Source: Microbacterium sp. A20 (GTDB taxonomy: Bacteria; Actinomycetota; Actinomycetes; Actinomycetales; Microbacteriaceae). Taken from it: 64,000 nt of DNA. The DNA lies in assembly GCF_004794515.1 (NCBI RefSeq), contig NZ_SSDF01000084.1, positions 62,001 to 126,000 on the forward strand, written 5' to 3'. Position 1 is the first letter of the stretch. Every line of letters begins with the position of its first letter. Position numbers and translations under genes: made by a program. Of this stretch, positions 43,131 through 51,625 are shown piece after piece. Under the pieces are notes generated by a model. It worked only from the letters and a program-made list of their open reading frames with translations. It searched no databases and was not told the origin of the DNA.

Positions 43131-44123
43131 TTAGTTCTTCGCTGCCTCGAGGGCGTCGGCGAAGTCCTCGAGGAACGTCGTGTACGTCTGGATGCCCTCG
43201 TTCAGGTAGGTGTCGGTGGGCATGTAGACGATCTGCTCGTCCTTCACCGCCGTGACGCCGGCGAGCGCCTCGGAGCTCTCCAGGATCTCGGCCGCCTGCA
43301 CGTAGTCGGGGGTCTCCGCGGCGAACACGGCGTCGCGGTCGAGCACGAGGATCCAGTCAGGGTTCGACGCCGCGATCGCCTCGACCGAGATCTCGTCGCC
43401 CTGGTGGTCGTCGGTCGCGTCGTCGACCTCGAGCGCGGGAGTCAAGCCGAGGATGTCGTAGATCGGGCCGAGCGAGCGGCCGACGGTCGGGGCGAGGTAT
43501 CCGATCTCGCCACCCGAGGTGTTCACGGCCATGACGGTGTCGGCGTCGTCGTAGGCGTCCTTGGCACGCTCGACCGCGGCATCGAAGTCGTCCACCAGCT
43601 TCTTCGCCTCGTCCTGCTTGCCGAAGATCTCGCCGAGCACGGTGACCTGGCGCTTGAGCTCCTCGTCGAAGGGCTCGCCCTCGCGCGGCTCGAGATCGAT
43701 GATCGTGGCCTCGGGCACGAGATCGGCGATGGCCGCGTTGTGCTGCGTGAAACGCTGACCGCTGATGATCAGGTCGGGCTCGACCGCGACGACGGCCTCG
43801 AGGTCGGGCTCGCTGTGCAGGCCGATGTCGACGATGCCGTCGTCCTTCACATACGACACAGTCTCGGGCATGAGTGCCACAGCACCCGCCGAGAGCTCGA
43901 CTCCCCAGTCGGAGAGCGTCTGGAAGGTGCGGTTGTCGAGGGCGACGACGGAGGCCGGAGGGGTCGCGATCTCGTGAGTGCCGGTGTTGTCCTCGATCGT
44001 GACGGATGCTGCCGCCGGTTCGGTCTTCGCCGGTTCGGCCGTCTCGCCGGTAGCGCAGCCGGCGAGGACGAGGAGGCCGACGAGGGCGGTGCTCGTGGCG
44101 GTGAGGGTTCTGGGCACGGACAT
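43131..44123 (-). CDS. Siderophore-binding lipoprotein
   Basis: A 330-residue class III (FepB/CeuE) binding protein. The lipobox is LAGC (Cys23) after SVPRTLTATSTALVGLLVL. Mature motifs are VVALDNRTFQTLSDWGVEL, EPDLIISGQRFTQH, YDILGLTPALEVDDATDD and the C-terminal TYTTFLEDFADALEA. It delivers a ferric siderophore or related chelate to the FecCD permeases. The ATG at 44123 follows AGGAG. DtxR-type iron boxes lie in the divergent promoter. Confidence 0.92.
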   Translation of the reverse strand: MSVPRTLTATSTALVGLLVLAGCATGETAEPAKTEPAAASVTIEDNTGTHEIATPPASVVALDNRTFQTLSDWGVELSAGAVALMPETVSYVKDDGIVDIGLHSEPDLEAVVAVEPDLIISGQRFTQHNAAIADLVPEATIIDLEPREGEPFDEELKRQVTVLGEIFGKQDEAKKLVDDFDAAVERAKDAYDDADTVMAVNTSGGEIGYLAPTVGRSLGPIYDILGLTPALEVDDATDDHQGDEISVEAIAASNPDWILVLDRDAVFAAETPDYVQAAEILESSEALAGVTAVKDEQIVYMPTDTYLNEGIQTYTTFLEDFADALEAAKN

Positions 44124-44179
44124 GGAGAGACTCCTGTTCTGCGGGATCTGTGCGCACACGATGGCGCCGGGACGACGAG

Positions 44180-44224
44180 GTTAGGGTGACCTTCCCTCGG
44201 CTTATTTAGGTTAGCCTTACTTCA
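44180..44224. promoter_or_regulatory. Two DtxR/IdeR iron boxes
   Basis: TTAGGTTAGCCTTACTTCA (44206-44224) agrees with the DtxR box TTAGGTTAGSCTAACCTAA at most positions in its left half. A second, weaker match GGTTAGGGTGACCTTCCCT lies at 44180-44198. They sit between the siderophore importer and the divergent reductase, so iron-loaded DtxR should repress both. The first overlaps the reductase start codon. Confidence 0.75.
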
Positions 44225-44991
44225 TGAGCGATACGAAATCCGGCTTCTCGATCGAGCGTCGCGGCCTCGAGCTGCGCTTCCGCAACGTGACTCTGAGTGC
44301 CCGCGAATGGTTGGCTCCGGACTTCGTGCGGGTGCGGCTGACCGGTTCCGACCTCGCCGGCTTCGAATCGCGGGGTTCCGACGACCACATGCGGCTGTTC
44401 TTCCCGGCAGGGCCGGTCGGCTCCGTCGAGGAGCTGCGTGCGTCGCCCAGCCGCGAATACACACCGCTCGCCTGGGGCGAGGACTGGCTCGACGTCGAGT
44501 TCGCCGTGCACGGCGACCAGGGCGTCGCGGCGCCGTGGGCGGCGACGGCACCACTCGGTTCCTCGATCGGCGTCGGCGGACCCCGCGGCTCGGCCGTGAT
44601 CGAGGGCACCCCCGGCTCCTGGCTGCTCGTGGGCGACGAGACCGCGATCCCCGCCATCCGGCGCTTCGCCGCGCTGATCCCCACGGGAGTCCCGGCACGC
44701 ATCGTCGTGGAGACGGTGAACCAGGGGCGCGAGTTCGAGATCGAGGCGCCGGTCGAGATCGAGTGGCTGCACCGCGGGGATGCTCCGTCGGGCTCAGCCC
44801 TCATCGCCTTCCTCGAGGCGCTCACCGCAGAAGACGCCGTCGGGTCCGACCCGTTCGTCTTCATCGCGGCCGAGCAGTCGATCGTCAAGCCGGGCCGGGC
44901 CCTGCTCGAGCGCTGGGGAGTCGACACCGCGAACGCCGTCGTGAAGGGCTACTGGAAGCGCGGCGAAGCCGAGTACCACGCACCGCACTGA
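44224..44991 (+). CDS. Siderophore-interacting protein (ViuB-like ferric reductase)
   Basis: A 255-residue FAD-dependent reductase that strips iron from imported ferric siderophores in the cytoplasm. The FAD domain has PDFVRVRLTGSDLAGF, DDHMRLFFP and the SREYTPLAW (RxYTxR-like) motif. The NAD(P)H domain has WLLVGDETAIPAIRRFA and FIAAEQSIVKPGRALL, ending KGYWKRGEAEYH. Its start overlaps the iron box, and the divergent operon supplies its substrate. Confidence 0.94.
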   Translation: MSDTKSGFSIERRGLELRFRNVTLSAREWLAPDFVRVRLTGSDLAGFESRGSDDHMRLFFPAGPVGSVEELRASPSREYTPLAWGEDWLDVEFAVHGDQGVAAPWAATAPLGSSIGVGGPRGSAVIEGTPGSWLLVGDETAIPAIRRFAALIPTGVPARIVVETVNQGREFEIEAPVEIEWLHRGDAPSGSALIAFLEALTAEDAVGSDPFVFIAAEQSIVKPGRALLERWGVDTANAVVKGYWKRGEAEYHAPH

Positions 44992-45083
44992 CGCCGTCTC
45001 CGCTTCTGCAGCGTCCCTGTCGGTGGGGGTGGGTACCGTAGGTGCGTGCCGTGGTTTCCCGCTGTCTCGAGGGTGGAGTGCTC

Positions 45084-45470
45084 ATGAATGGTGACCGCCT
45101 GCAGCGGTGCGCGAAGGACCGCGCCGAGGAACTCCCCGGATCTCGTCTCGAGCATCCCTTCGGTCCGGAATGGGACGTGTTCAAGGTGCGTGACAAGGTG
45201 TTCATGCTGCTCACCGCGTTCACCGGAGCGGAGATCGTGACCCTCAAGGCGGCGCCCGAAGACGGCGACGCGCTTCGCCGGCAGTTCGACGACATCATCC
45301 CCGGCTATCACATGAACAAGAAGCACTGGATCACGCTCCGCCCAGGTGGGAAGCTGCCGGAAGACCTGGTCCGGGAGCTGGTGACCGAGTCTTATCTTCT
45401 CGTCGTGGAGAACCTCCCCCGGCGTCAGCGGCCCGTCGACCCCGCCACATTCGGGAGGATCGCTCCCTGA
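45084..45470 (+). CDS. MmcQ/YjbR family protein
   Basis: A 128-residue protein. LEHPFGPEWDVFKVRDKVFMLLTAFTGAEIVTLKAAPEDGDALRRQF and GYHMNKKHWITLRPGGKLPEDLVRELVTESYLLV are diagnostic of YjbR, a small MmcQ-like DNA-binding-fold family with no firm function. The ATG at 45084 has GGAGTG upstream; an in-frame GTG at 45042 would add fourteen residues lacking conservation. Confidence 0.9.
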   Translation: MNGDRLQRCAKDRAEELPGSRLEHPFGPEWDVFKVRDKVFMLLTAFTGAEIVTLKAAPEDGDALRRQFDDIIPGYHMNKKHWITLRPGGKLPEDLVRELVTESYLLVVENLPRRQRPVDPATFGRIAP

Positions 45471-45501
45471 GCCTGTCGGACCCTTCTGCAACACTGGGGG
45501 C

Positions 45502-45906
45502 ATGGCTCTTCTCGATCATCTGGGCATCACCGTCGACGACCTCGAGCGCGGCCGCGCGCAGTTCCATCCGGTCCTCACCGCTCTGGGCTACCGGAGCGGC
45601 GGCGAAGACGACCACTCGGTCTCCTGGAACAACGGCGACGAGACCGAGATCATCCTGTACACCTGGGACGAAGACTCCGCCCCGCACCGGCACGGCAAGA
45701 TCGGCTGGCAGCACATCGCCTTCGCGGTACCGACGCGCGAGGAGGTCGAGCGCCTGCATGCGATCGCCGTCGAGGCCGGGTGGACGGCGGTGCGCGAGCC
45801 CAAGGAGTACCCCCGTTACTCCGAGCGCTACTACGCCTCTTTCGTCGAAGACGCCGACGGCATCCGCATCGAGTTCATGTACAACCCGCCGCGCGAGACG
45901 GCTTGA
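45502..45906 (+). CDS. VOC family protein (glyoxalase/bleomycin resistance fold)
   Basis: A 134-residue vicinal-oxygen-chelate protein. HLGITVDDLERGRAQFHPVLTALGY starts it, GWQHIAFAVPTREEVERLHAIAVEAG is the second half, and YYASFVEDADGIRIEFMYNPP ends it. His6, His near 72 and Glu near 124 are placed to bind a metal, as in glyoxalase-type enzymes. The substrate is not evident. Confidence 0.9.
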   Translation: MALLDHLGITVDDLERGRAQFHPVLTALGYRSGGEDDHSVSWNNGDETEIILYTWDEDSAPHRHGKIGWQHIAFAVPTREEVERLHAIAVEAGWTAVREPKEYPRYSERYYASFVEDADGIRIEFMYNPPRETA

Positions 45907-45980
45907 CTCCCGGGCGTGTCGCCCTCTAATGTGGCAAAGCTGTGCCGATCGGCGCAGCACGCCAGCCCAGGAGTCGACGG

Positions 45981-46079
45981 ATGACCGCCCAGCGGAACCT
46001 TCCCATCGGAGCGGTGTTGCAGCTTCAGCCGAAGTTCAATGACCGCTACGAGTCGTACCCTCCGGCGCGCGCCGTGTGA
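45981..46079 (+). CDS. Possible 32-residue small protein
   Basis: A frame beginning MTAQRNLPIGAVLQLQ and ending YPPARAV, preceded by AGGAG at 7 bases and followed within 17 bases by a rho-independent-like terminator. A -10-like TCTAAT at 45924-45929 and a near-perfect 20-bp palindrome centred on CCGATCGG (45939-45958) lie upstream. I do not recognise the peptide. The organised promoter, ribosome site and terminator argue that it is real, but its brevity keeps confidence low. Confidence 0.4.
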   Translation: MTAQRNLPIGAVLQLQPKFNDRYESYPPARAV

Positions 46080-46095
46080 CAGCATCCGCTCTCGC

Positions 46096-46128
46096 AACGC
46101 CCCGCACCGTCAGGTCCGGGGCGTTTTC
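46096..46128 (+). terminator. Rho-independent terminator
   Basis: AACGCCCC (46096-46103) pairs with GGGGCGTT (46118-46125), followed by TT. It ends the transcript of the VOC gene and possible small ORF before rtcB. Confidence 0.75.
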
Positions 46129-46184
46129 CGTATGGAGAGCAGAACCTTGACCTGTGGCTGGACACCACCACAAGGAAAGGAATC

Positions 46185-47354
46185 ATGGAGAGGCTCTCCA
46201 CACGGCTGCTGTCGTGGGCATCGCTGATCGACGAGAAGACACTCGCTCAGGCGCACACCACGGCCCGCATGCCGTTCATCCACCCGCACCTGGCGCTGAT
46301 GCCGGATGCACACCTCGGCAAGGGGGCGACGGTCGGCTCGGTCATCCCGACGCTCGGCGCCATCATCCCCGCGGCCGTCGGTGTCGACATCGGCTGCGGC
46401 ATGATCGCCGTCCGCACCCAGTTCACGAGAAGCGACCTGGGGGGCCGCGACCTCGCAGAACTTCGGGAGCAGATCGAGCGCGCCATTCCGCTGTCGGCCG
46501 GCCGGTACAACCGCAAGGTCGTCACGACGGCCGAGCCGCGCATCGCCGAGCTCGAGGAGCTCGCCGAGAAGAACGGCTTCGACCCCGCACAGTATGCCGG
46601 GAACTGGCGGCTGCAGCTGGGCACGCTCGGCTCCGGCAACCACTTCATCGAGGTGTCGGTCGACGAGCTCGACCGGGTGTGGCTGTTCCTGCACTCGGGC
46701 TCCCGGGGCGTCGGCAACAAGATCGCCGGGCACCACATCGGTGTCGCGCAGCGGCTATGCAAGCAGTGGTGGATCGACCTCCCCGACCCCGACCTGGCCT
46801 ACCTCGTCGAGGGCACGCCGGAGTTCACGCAGTACATCCGGGAGCTGCGGTGGGCTCAGCACTTCGCCCTGTTGAACCGGGAGGAGATGATGGACCGGGT
46901 CATCCGCCAGGTGTCGGGGTTCCTCGACACCGCGGTGGACGAGCAGGAGCGCATCAACTGCCACCACAACTTCACCGAATCGGAGAAGCACTACGGCAAG
47001 CAGGTGTGGGTGTCGCGGAAGGGTGCGATCCAGGCCGACGCCGGTCGTCCGGGGCTCATCCCCGGGTCGATGGGCACCGCGTCGTACGTGGTCGAAGGGC
47101 TCGGCGACCCGCAGTCGCTGAACTCCTCACCGCATGGCGCGGGGCGCGAGTACTCCCGGTCGGCCGCGAGGCGGACGTTCACGCACGGCCAGCTGCGGGA
47201 GGCGATGACGGGCATCGAGTTCCGTGACACCGACGCCTTCATCGACGAGATCCCGCAGGCGTACAAGCCGATCGACCAGGTGATGGCGGATGCCTCGAGC
47301 CTGGTGTCGATCCGGCACACGCTGCGGCAGCTCGTCAACGTGAAGGGCGACTGA
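46185..47354 (+). CDS. RtcB family RNA ligase
   Basis: A 389-residue RtcB protein that would join 2',3'-cyclic phosphate or 3'-phosphate RNA ends to 5'-OH ends using GTP and Mn2+. Metal-ligand motifs MPDAHLGKG, VGVDIGCGM (Cys), GSGNHFIEV, HSGSRGVGN and CHHNF are all present. SSPHGAGREYSR holds the histidine that is guanylylated. It is shorter than E. coli RtcB (408) and resembles actinobacterial RtcB. No RtcA or archease gene is nearby. The ribosome site AAGGAAAGG is strong, and a 13-bp hairpin follows. Confidence 0.95.
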   Translation: MERLSTRLLSWASLIDEKTLAQAHTTARMPFIHPHLALMPDAHLGKGATVGSVIPTLGAIIPAAVGVDIGCGMIAVRTQFTRSDLGGRDLAELREQIERAIPLSAGRYNRKVVTTAEPRIAELEELAEKNGFDPAQYAGNWRLQLGTLGSGNHFIEVSVDELDRVWLFLHSGSRGVGNKIAGHHIGVAQRLCKQWWIDLPDPDLAYLVEGTPEFTQYIRELRWAQHFALLNREEMMDRVIRQVSGFLDTAVDEQERINCHHNFTESEKHYGKQVWVSRKGAIQADAGRPGLIPGSMGTASYVVEGLGDPQSLNSSPHGAGREYSRSAARRTFTHGQLREAMTGIEFRDTDAFIDEIPQAYKPIDQVMADASSLVSIRHTLRQLVNVKGD

Positions 47355-47359
47355 GCAGG

Positions 47360-47388
47360 ACCGGGCGGTGGGACCCCCACCGCCCGGT
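47360..47388 (+). terminator. Hairpin after rtcB
   Basis: ACCGGGCGGTGGG and CCCACCGCCCGGT form a 13-bp perfect stem with a three-base loop six bases past the rtcB stop. The remainder of the gap to 47538 shows nothing else definite. Confidence 0.75.
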
Positions 47389-47538
47389 TCGTGTGCCGTC
47401 CACGTGGAGGCGGATCGACTGCTCCTCCCCCGGACCGCTCGAGAATGACTTGTCCCCCATTGCCGGGGCACCGATATCTTCGCCGCTCCCGCCCTGGCAG
47501 GCTTGCGGAATCGATGCGACGATGACGTGGTGGAATTC

Positions 47539-47784
47539 ATGAATAACGCGCAGATCTGGACCATGATCGGGGCGTTCAGCGCGCTGATGTTCAGCACGTT
47601 GACCGTGGTCTCCACGCTGTTCATCCACGTCGTCCGCAGTGAGATCGGCGGACTCCGCAACGAGATGAACGCGCGGTTCGACGCCGTGGACACCCGGTTC
47701 GATGCGGTGAACACACGCATCGACGGGCTCGACGGCGACGTGCAGGCCATCGTGAAGCGCACCTTCGGGTTCGATCGCGACTGA
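47539..47784 (+). CDS. Small membrane-anchored coiled-coil protein
   Basis: An 81-residue protein. One membrane helix (IWTMIGAFSALMFSTLTVVSTLFIHVV) is followed by a heptad-like repeat in which RFDAVDTRFDAVNTRIDGLDG repeats a seven-residue unit almost exactly. The start is taken as the ATG at 47539; GTG codons at 47527 and 47530 are alternatives. The unit resembles the coiled-coil arms of phage or response-associated small proteins, but no family can be named. Confidence 0.7.
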   Translation: MNNAQIWTMIGAFSALMFSTLTVVSTLFIHVVRSEIGGLRNEMNARFDAVDTRFDAVNTRIDGLDGDVQAIVKRTFGFDRD

Positions 47785-47795
47785 TCGGCCCGACG

Positions 47796-49256
47796 TCAGA
47801 CGACCGGGGCGACCTCCGCATCAACCGACCGATCGGTGAACGCGGTCTTCGGCACGAACACGAGGATGACCGCCGCGGCTAGTGCGGTAACTCCGCAGAC
47901 GATCCAGACGGTGAAGTAACCCGCGAGCGAACCGGCGGTCCCCTCCGTCGCACCGGCAGTGGTGGCGACGCCGTGCAGCAGCGCGATGCCGAACACGCAC
48001 GAGGCGATCGCCCCGCCCACGGTCTTCACCGAGTTCGTGAGCCCCGTGGCGACGCCGGTCTGCGTGGCAGGAGCAGCCGAGGCGGCGGCAGCGGGGAGAG
48101 CGGCGACCAGCGCGCCGGAGCCGAGCCCCACGACGACCATGTTCGTGATGACCTGACCGTACGTGTCATGGAACGGCAGGAAGAGCAGGAAGCCGAGGCC
48201 CACCAGTACAGACGCGCCCATCAGGGTGACCCGCGGAGTGGCCCAGCGCGCGAACGTCGGGAACAGCAGCGCACCTGCGATCATCGCCACGAGGTACACG
48301 CCGATGATCAGCGAGGTCGCGAAACCGCTCGTCCCGAGACCGTAGCCGTAGACCGACGGGTCGGTGCGCGCGAACGTCGACAGCGGCGCCTGTGCACCGA
48401 GCACGCTGACCCCGAAGAGGCCCGCGGTGAGGAACACCGGGCCGAGTGCGGGCGAACGGAACATGCGCACGTCGATGAGCGGGTCGTCGCAGCGCAGCTC
48501 CCAGAGCACGAACGGGATCACCAGCAGCACACCGAAGACGACCACGGCCCAGGACCACGGATTCACGAGGCCGCCCTCGAGGCGGAGCAAGCTGAGTCCG
48601 CCGGTGAAGCAGACGAGGGCGAGGGAGATCAGCACGAGGCCGACCGTGTCGAAGATGCCGCCGGTGGGCTCCGGCGATTCTTTGACCCCGAACAGGATCA
48701 CGAAGAAGCACACCACGATGAGCACGGCCGGGACCAGGAGGACGACGGTGAGCGGCAGCACGTCGATCAGCGCGCCGCCGACGAGAGCACCGATGATCGC
48801 ACCACCTTCGAGGGCGGCGACCAGGAGACCGGCCGCCTTGGCCGTGATCGAGGAGCGTCCTTCCATGCGGCGCGACCGCGACCAGATCAAGGCGATCTCG
48901 AGCGGGAGCCACACGACGTAGAAACCCATGAGCGCCCATGCCGCGAGGAACACGCCGAAGGAGTCTGTGAACGGCAGCACCAGGGCCGCCGCGGCGGTCA
49001 CGGCGGTGGAGATCAGCAGCATCCGCTTGTGTCCGACCATGTCGCCGAGCTTCGCGAACGCCGGGACGACGAGCGCCGACAGCATGAGCTGCGTGCCCTC
49101 GAGCCAGTTCACGTCAGCGTCGTGGATGTCGAGGTGGCGGGCGATGTCGCTGAGCATCGGCGTGTAGTAGCCCTGCAGCACACCGCTCGTGAACTCCACG
49201 AATGCGAGGAAGCCGACGACGACGGCGAGGGTGCCCAGAGTGCGGGTGCGCGTCAT
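47796..49256 (-). CDS. MFS transporter (DHA2-like, 14 TM)
   Basis: A 486-residue major facilitator. The N-terminus has VEFTSGVLQGYYTPMLSDIARHLDIHDADVNW, not the LDGTIV typical of EmrB. Motif A is present as AFAKLGDMVGHKRMLL. Later VGGALIDVLPLTVVLLVPAVLIVV and TNSVKTVGGAIASCVFGIALL fit the 14-helix drug-proton group. The substrate is unknown. It lies downstream of a terminator-like hairpin that follows the M20 peptidase gene. Confidence 0.88.
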   Translation of the reverse strand: MTRTRTLGTLAVVVGFLAFVEFTSGVLQGYYTPMLSDIARHLDIHDADVNWLEGTQLMLSALVVPAFAKLGDMVGHKRMLLISTAVTAAAALVLPFTDSFGVFLAAWALMGFYVVWLPLEIALIWSRSRRMEGRSSITAKAAGLLVAALEGGAIIGALVGGALIDVLPLTVVLLVPAVLIVVCFFVILFGVKESPEPTGGIFDTVGLVLISLALVCFTGGLSLLRLEGGLVNPWSWAVVVFGVLLVIPFVLWELRCDDPLIDVRMFRSPALGPVFLTAGLFGVSVLGAQAPLSTFARTDPSVYGYGLGTSGFATSLIIGVYLVAMIAGALLFPTFARWATPRVTLMGASVLVGLGFLLFLPFHDTYGQVITNMVVVGLGSGALVAALPAAAASAAPATQTGVATGLTNSVKTVGGAIASCVFGIALLHGVATTAGATEGTAGSLAGYFTVWIVCGVTALAAAVILVFVPKTAFTDRSVDAEVAPVV

Positions 49257-49282
49257 CGCGTCTCCTGCTTCTTGTTCGGGTA

Positions 49283-49301
49283 CTCCCGCGCGGGGCGGGA
49301 G
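49283..49301 (-). terminator. Hairpin after the M20 peptidase gene
   Basis: CTCCCGC (49283-49289) and GCGGGAG (49295-49301) form a 7-bp stem with a five-base loop between the peptidase stop (49312) and the exporter start (49256). Confidence 0.55.
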
Positions 49302-49311
49302 GAGGGTGAGA

Positions 49312-50661
49312 TCACCCTAGCTGTTCGAGGAGTGCGCGATGGAATCGCTCTCCGCGCTCCAGGGCAGCGATCTCCACGCTCTCGTCGACCCCGTGGATCG
49401 AGGCGCGCTGCGCGTTCGACATGTCCAGCGGAGCGAAGCGGTAGACCGCGGGCGAGAATCGATGGAAGTGCCGCGAATCGGTGGCGGCCATCATCACGTA
49501 CGGAACTGCCGGCACCCCGGGATGCGAGACCTCGAGCGCCGCCGCGAGCAGGGCGAACTGCGCGTTGTCGGTGGGCGACTCGGGCGAGGGCTCGCTGGCC
49601 TCGACCACCTCGACGGACACGAGCGGATCGCGGATGCGGCGGCGCACGCGGTACACGGTCTGCTGCGTCGTCTCCCCCAGCGCGATGCGGAGATTGACGG
49701 TCGCGGATGCCTGGGAGGGCAGCACGTTCGCGGCCGTCCCGCCCGACTGCATCGTCGGGGCGACGGTCGTGCGTACGAGTGCCGCGGGCTCGCCGCCGAG
49801 TGCCGCGAAAACCTGCCCGGTCAGCAGAGGCGCCGAGCCGAGGAAGCGCAACAGGTGGCGCGCCGGCCCGGGCGTCTGCGCGGCCAGCTGCGACAGCATC
49901 CGCAGGACCGCCTTCGAGGCGCGAGGACGGAAAGTCGCGGGTCCGAGACGGTCGACGGCTCGGGCGATCCGTCGCACGGCGGTGAGCGACGGCGGGGCCG
50001 ATGCGTGCCCACCCTCGCCGCGCGCCGACAGCCGCAGCGTCATGACGCCCTTCTCGCCGACGCCGATCATCGCCGCCCGACCGGGGACGAAAGGCAGCGG
50101 CGCATCCACGACCGCTCCGCCCTCGTCGACCACCAGCCACGGAACGATGCCGCGTGCACGCAGCACCCGCGCGATCTCCTCGGCCGCCTTCCCGTACGTC
50201 TCTTCGTTGCCGCCGAACGAGAGGTAGACGTCGCGGGGCGGGACGAATCCGTCGGCGAGCAGATTCTCGACCGCTTCGAGCACGACGATCAGCGGGCCCT
50301 TGTCGTCCAGCGCGCCGCGCCCGAACACCGAGCCGTCGGCGATCACGCCGTCGAAGGGCGGATGGGTCCACGCGTCGCTCTCGTCGACCGGGACGACGTC
50401 GTAGTGCGCCATCAGCACGGCGGGGCCACCCGGGGCCACTCCTCTGCCCGCCCAGTGGAACAGCAGCCCGAAGTCGGTGTGCCGTTCGAGTCGCAGCTTC
50501 TCGTGCGTCAGCGGATAGAGCTCGGCGATCAACGCGACGAAGTCCTCGAACGGGGTGGCCCCGCGCTCGTCGAGCTCGGCGGAGACCGTCGGGATCCGGA
50601 TCATCTGCGAAAGCCGTTCGGCGATGCCGGGGCGCACGGTCGATGTGGTCACAACCGCCAT
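49312..50661 (-). CDS. M20 family zinc peptidase
   Basis: A 449-residue metallopeptidase of the carboxypeptidase S/ArgE/DapE type. Zinc ligands are in LMAHYDVVPVD (His, Asp), GRGALDDKGPLIVVLEAVE (Asp) and FGGNEETYGKAAEEI (Glu-Glu). A lid domain (GVMTLRLSARGEGGHASAPP) follows, and AATDSRHFHRFSPAVYRFAPL carries the last His. It probably hydrolyses N-acyl amino acids or small peptides. Nothing around it tells its substrate. Confidence 0.93.
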   Translation of the reverse strand: MAVVTTSTVRPGIAERLSQMIRIPTVSAELDERGATPFEDFVALIAELYPLTHEKLRLERHTDFGLLFHWAGRGVAPGGPAVLMAHYDVVPVDESDAWTHPPFDGVIADGSVFGRGALDDKGPLIVVLEAVENLLADGFVPPRDVYLSFGGNEETYGKAAEEIARVLRARGIVPWLVVDEGGAVVDAPLPFVPGRAAMIGVGEKGVMTLRLSARGEGGHASAPPSLTAVRRIARAVDRLGPATFRPRASKAVLRMLSQLAAQTPGPARHLLRFLGSAPLLTGQVFAALGGEPAALVRTTVAPTMQSGGTAANVLPSQASATVNLRIALGETTQQTVYRVRRRIRDPLVSVEVVEASEPSPESPTDNAQFALLAAALEVSHPGVPAVPYVMMAATDSRHFHRFSPAVYRFAPLDMSNAQRASIHGVDESVEIAALERGERFHRALLEQLG

Positions 50662-50803
50662 CGTACCGAGCGCCCAGGCATCGCCCGGAAGCGGTCTCGC
50701 GCTCGGGGACTCGTCACGAACGAATTCGGCAGCAGCCTCACATTTCGAGCACCTGTCCGGTCAGCTATGCAGAAGGATGTACCGAGAAGAAGAAGGAGCA
50801 CAC

Positions 50804-51553
50804 ATGAGAATCGCCGTCGCAGGAGGAACCGGGACCGTGGGCCGGCACACCGTGGAGGCGGTGCAGGCAGCGGGGCATGAGGTGGTGGTGCTCAGCCGAT
50901 CGCAGGGGGTCGACCTGGTGACCGGGCATGGACTCGAGGCCGGCCTCGCCGGTGCGGACGCGGTGATCGATGTGGCGAGCATCCAGACCCTCAAGGCGAG
51001 CGCGGCGATCGAGTTCTTCACCGCCGCGACCGGGAACCTTCTGTCGGCGGCAGCGGATGCGGGGGTCCGTCACGTCGTGTTGCTGTCGATCGTCGGGATC
51101 GATCGCATCCCCTACGACTACTACGCCGGCAAGGTCGCGCAGGAGAAAGTCGTCGAGGCGTCACGCGTTCCGTGGACGATCCTCCGCGCGACGCAGTTCC
51201 ATGAGTTCGCGGGTCAGATGTTCGAGCGGGCGAAGGTCGGGCCGCTGCACCTCGCGCCGAACGCGCGCACCCAGCCCGTGGCTGCCGCGGAAGTCGGCGC
51301 GCGCCTCGCCGCACTCGCCGCAGCGGAGCCGCAGGGCCGTGTGCGCGACTTCGCGGGCCCGCGCGAGGAGAGCCTGGCCGCCATGGTCCGCGCCTTCGCC
51401 CGCCGCGAGGGATACCGCGGATGGATACCGGCCCTGAACGTGCCGGGACCGCAGATGGCGGGGATGCGCGCGGGGCATGCTCTGCCCGGGCCCGATGCGG
51501 ACCTGGGCGTCCAGACGTTCGCCGAGTGGCTCGCCGAAGGGCAGCGGCCCTGA
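50804..51553 (+). CDS. NmrA-like NAD(P)-binding protein (atypical SDR)
   Basis: A 249-residue Rossmann protein. MRIAVAGGTGTVGRHTVEAVQAAGHEVVVLSRS is the GxxGxxG dinucleotide site, SVVLLSIVGIDRIPYDYYAGKVAQEKVVEASRVPWTILRATQFHEF carries the active-site-like region, and the substrate end is GYRGWIPALNVPG. This matches the atypical SDR5/NmrA group that includes quinone-reductase-like and sensor proteins. The ATG at 50804 follows AAGGAG. Confidence 0.9.
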   Translation: MRIAVAGGTGTVGRHTVEAVQAAGHEVVVLSRSQGVDLVTGHGLEAGLAGADAVIDVASIQTLKASAAIEFFTAATGNLLSAAADAGVRHVVLLSIVGIDRIPYDYYAGKVAQEKVVEASRVPWTILRATQFHEFAGQMFERAKVGPLHLAPNARTQPVAAAEVGARLAALAAAEPQGRVRDFAGPREESLAAMVRAFARREGYRGWIPALNVPGPQMAGMRAGHALPGPDADLGVQTFAEWLAEGQRP

Positions 51554-51625
51554 GCACCGTGGGAACAGTGCCGTGACCGCTGCTGTTGCACCACAGAGAT
51601 CCGACGCCGATCCGAGGAGGTGCGC

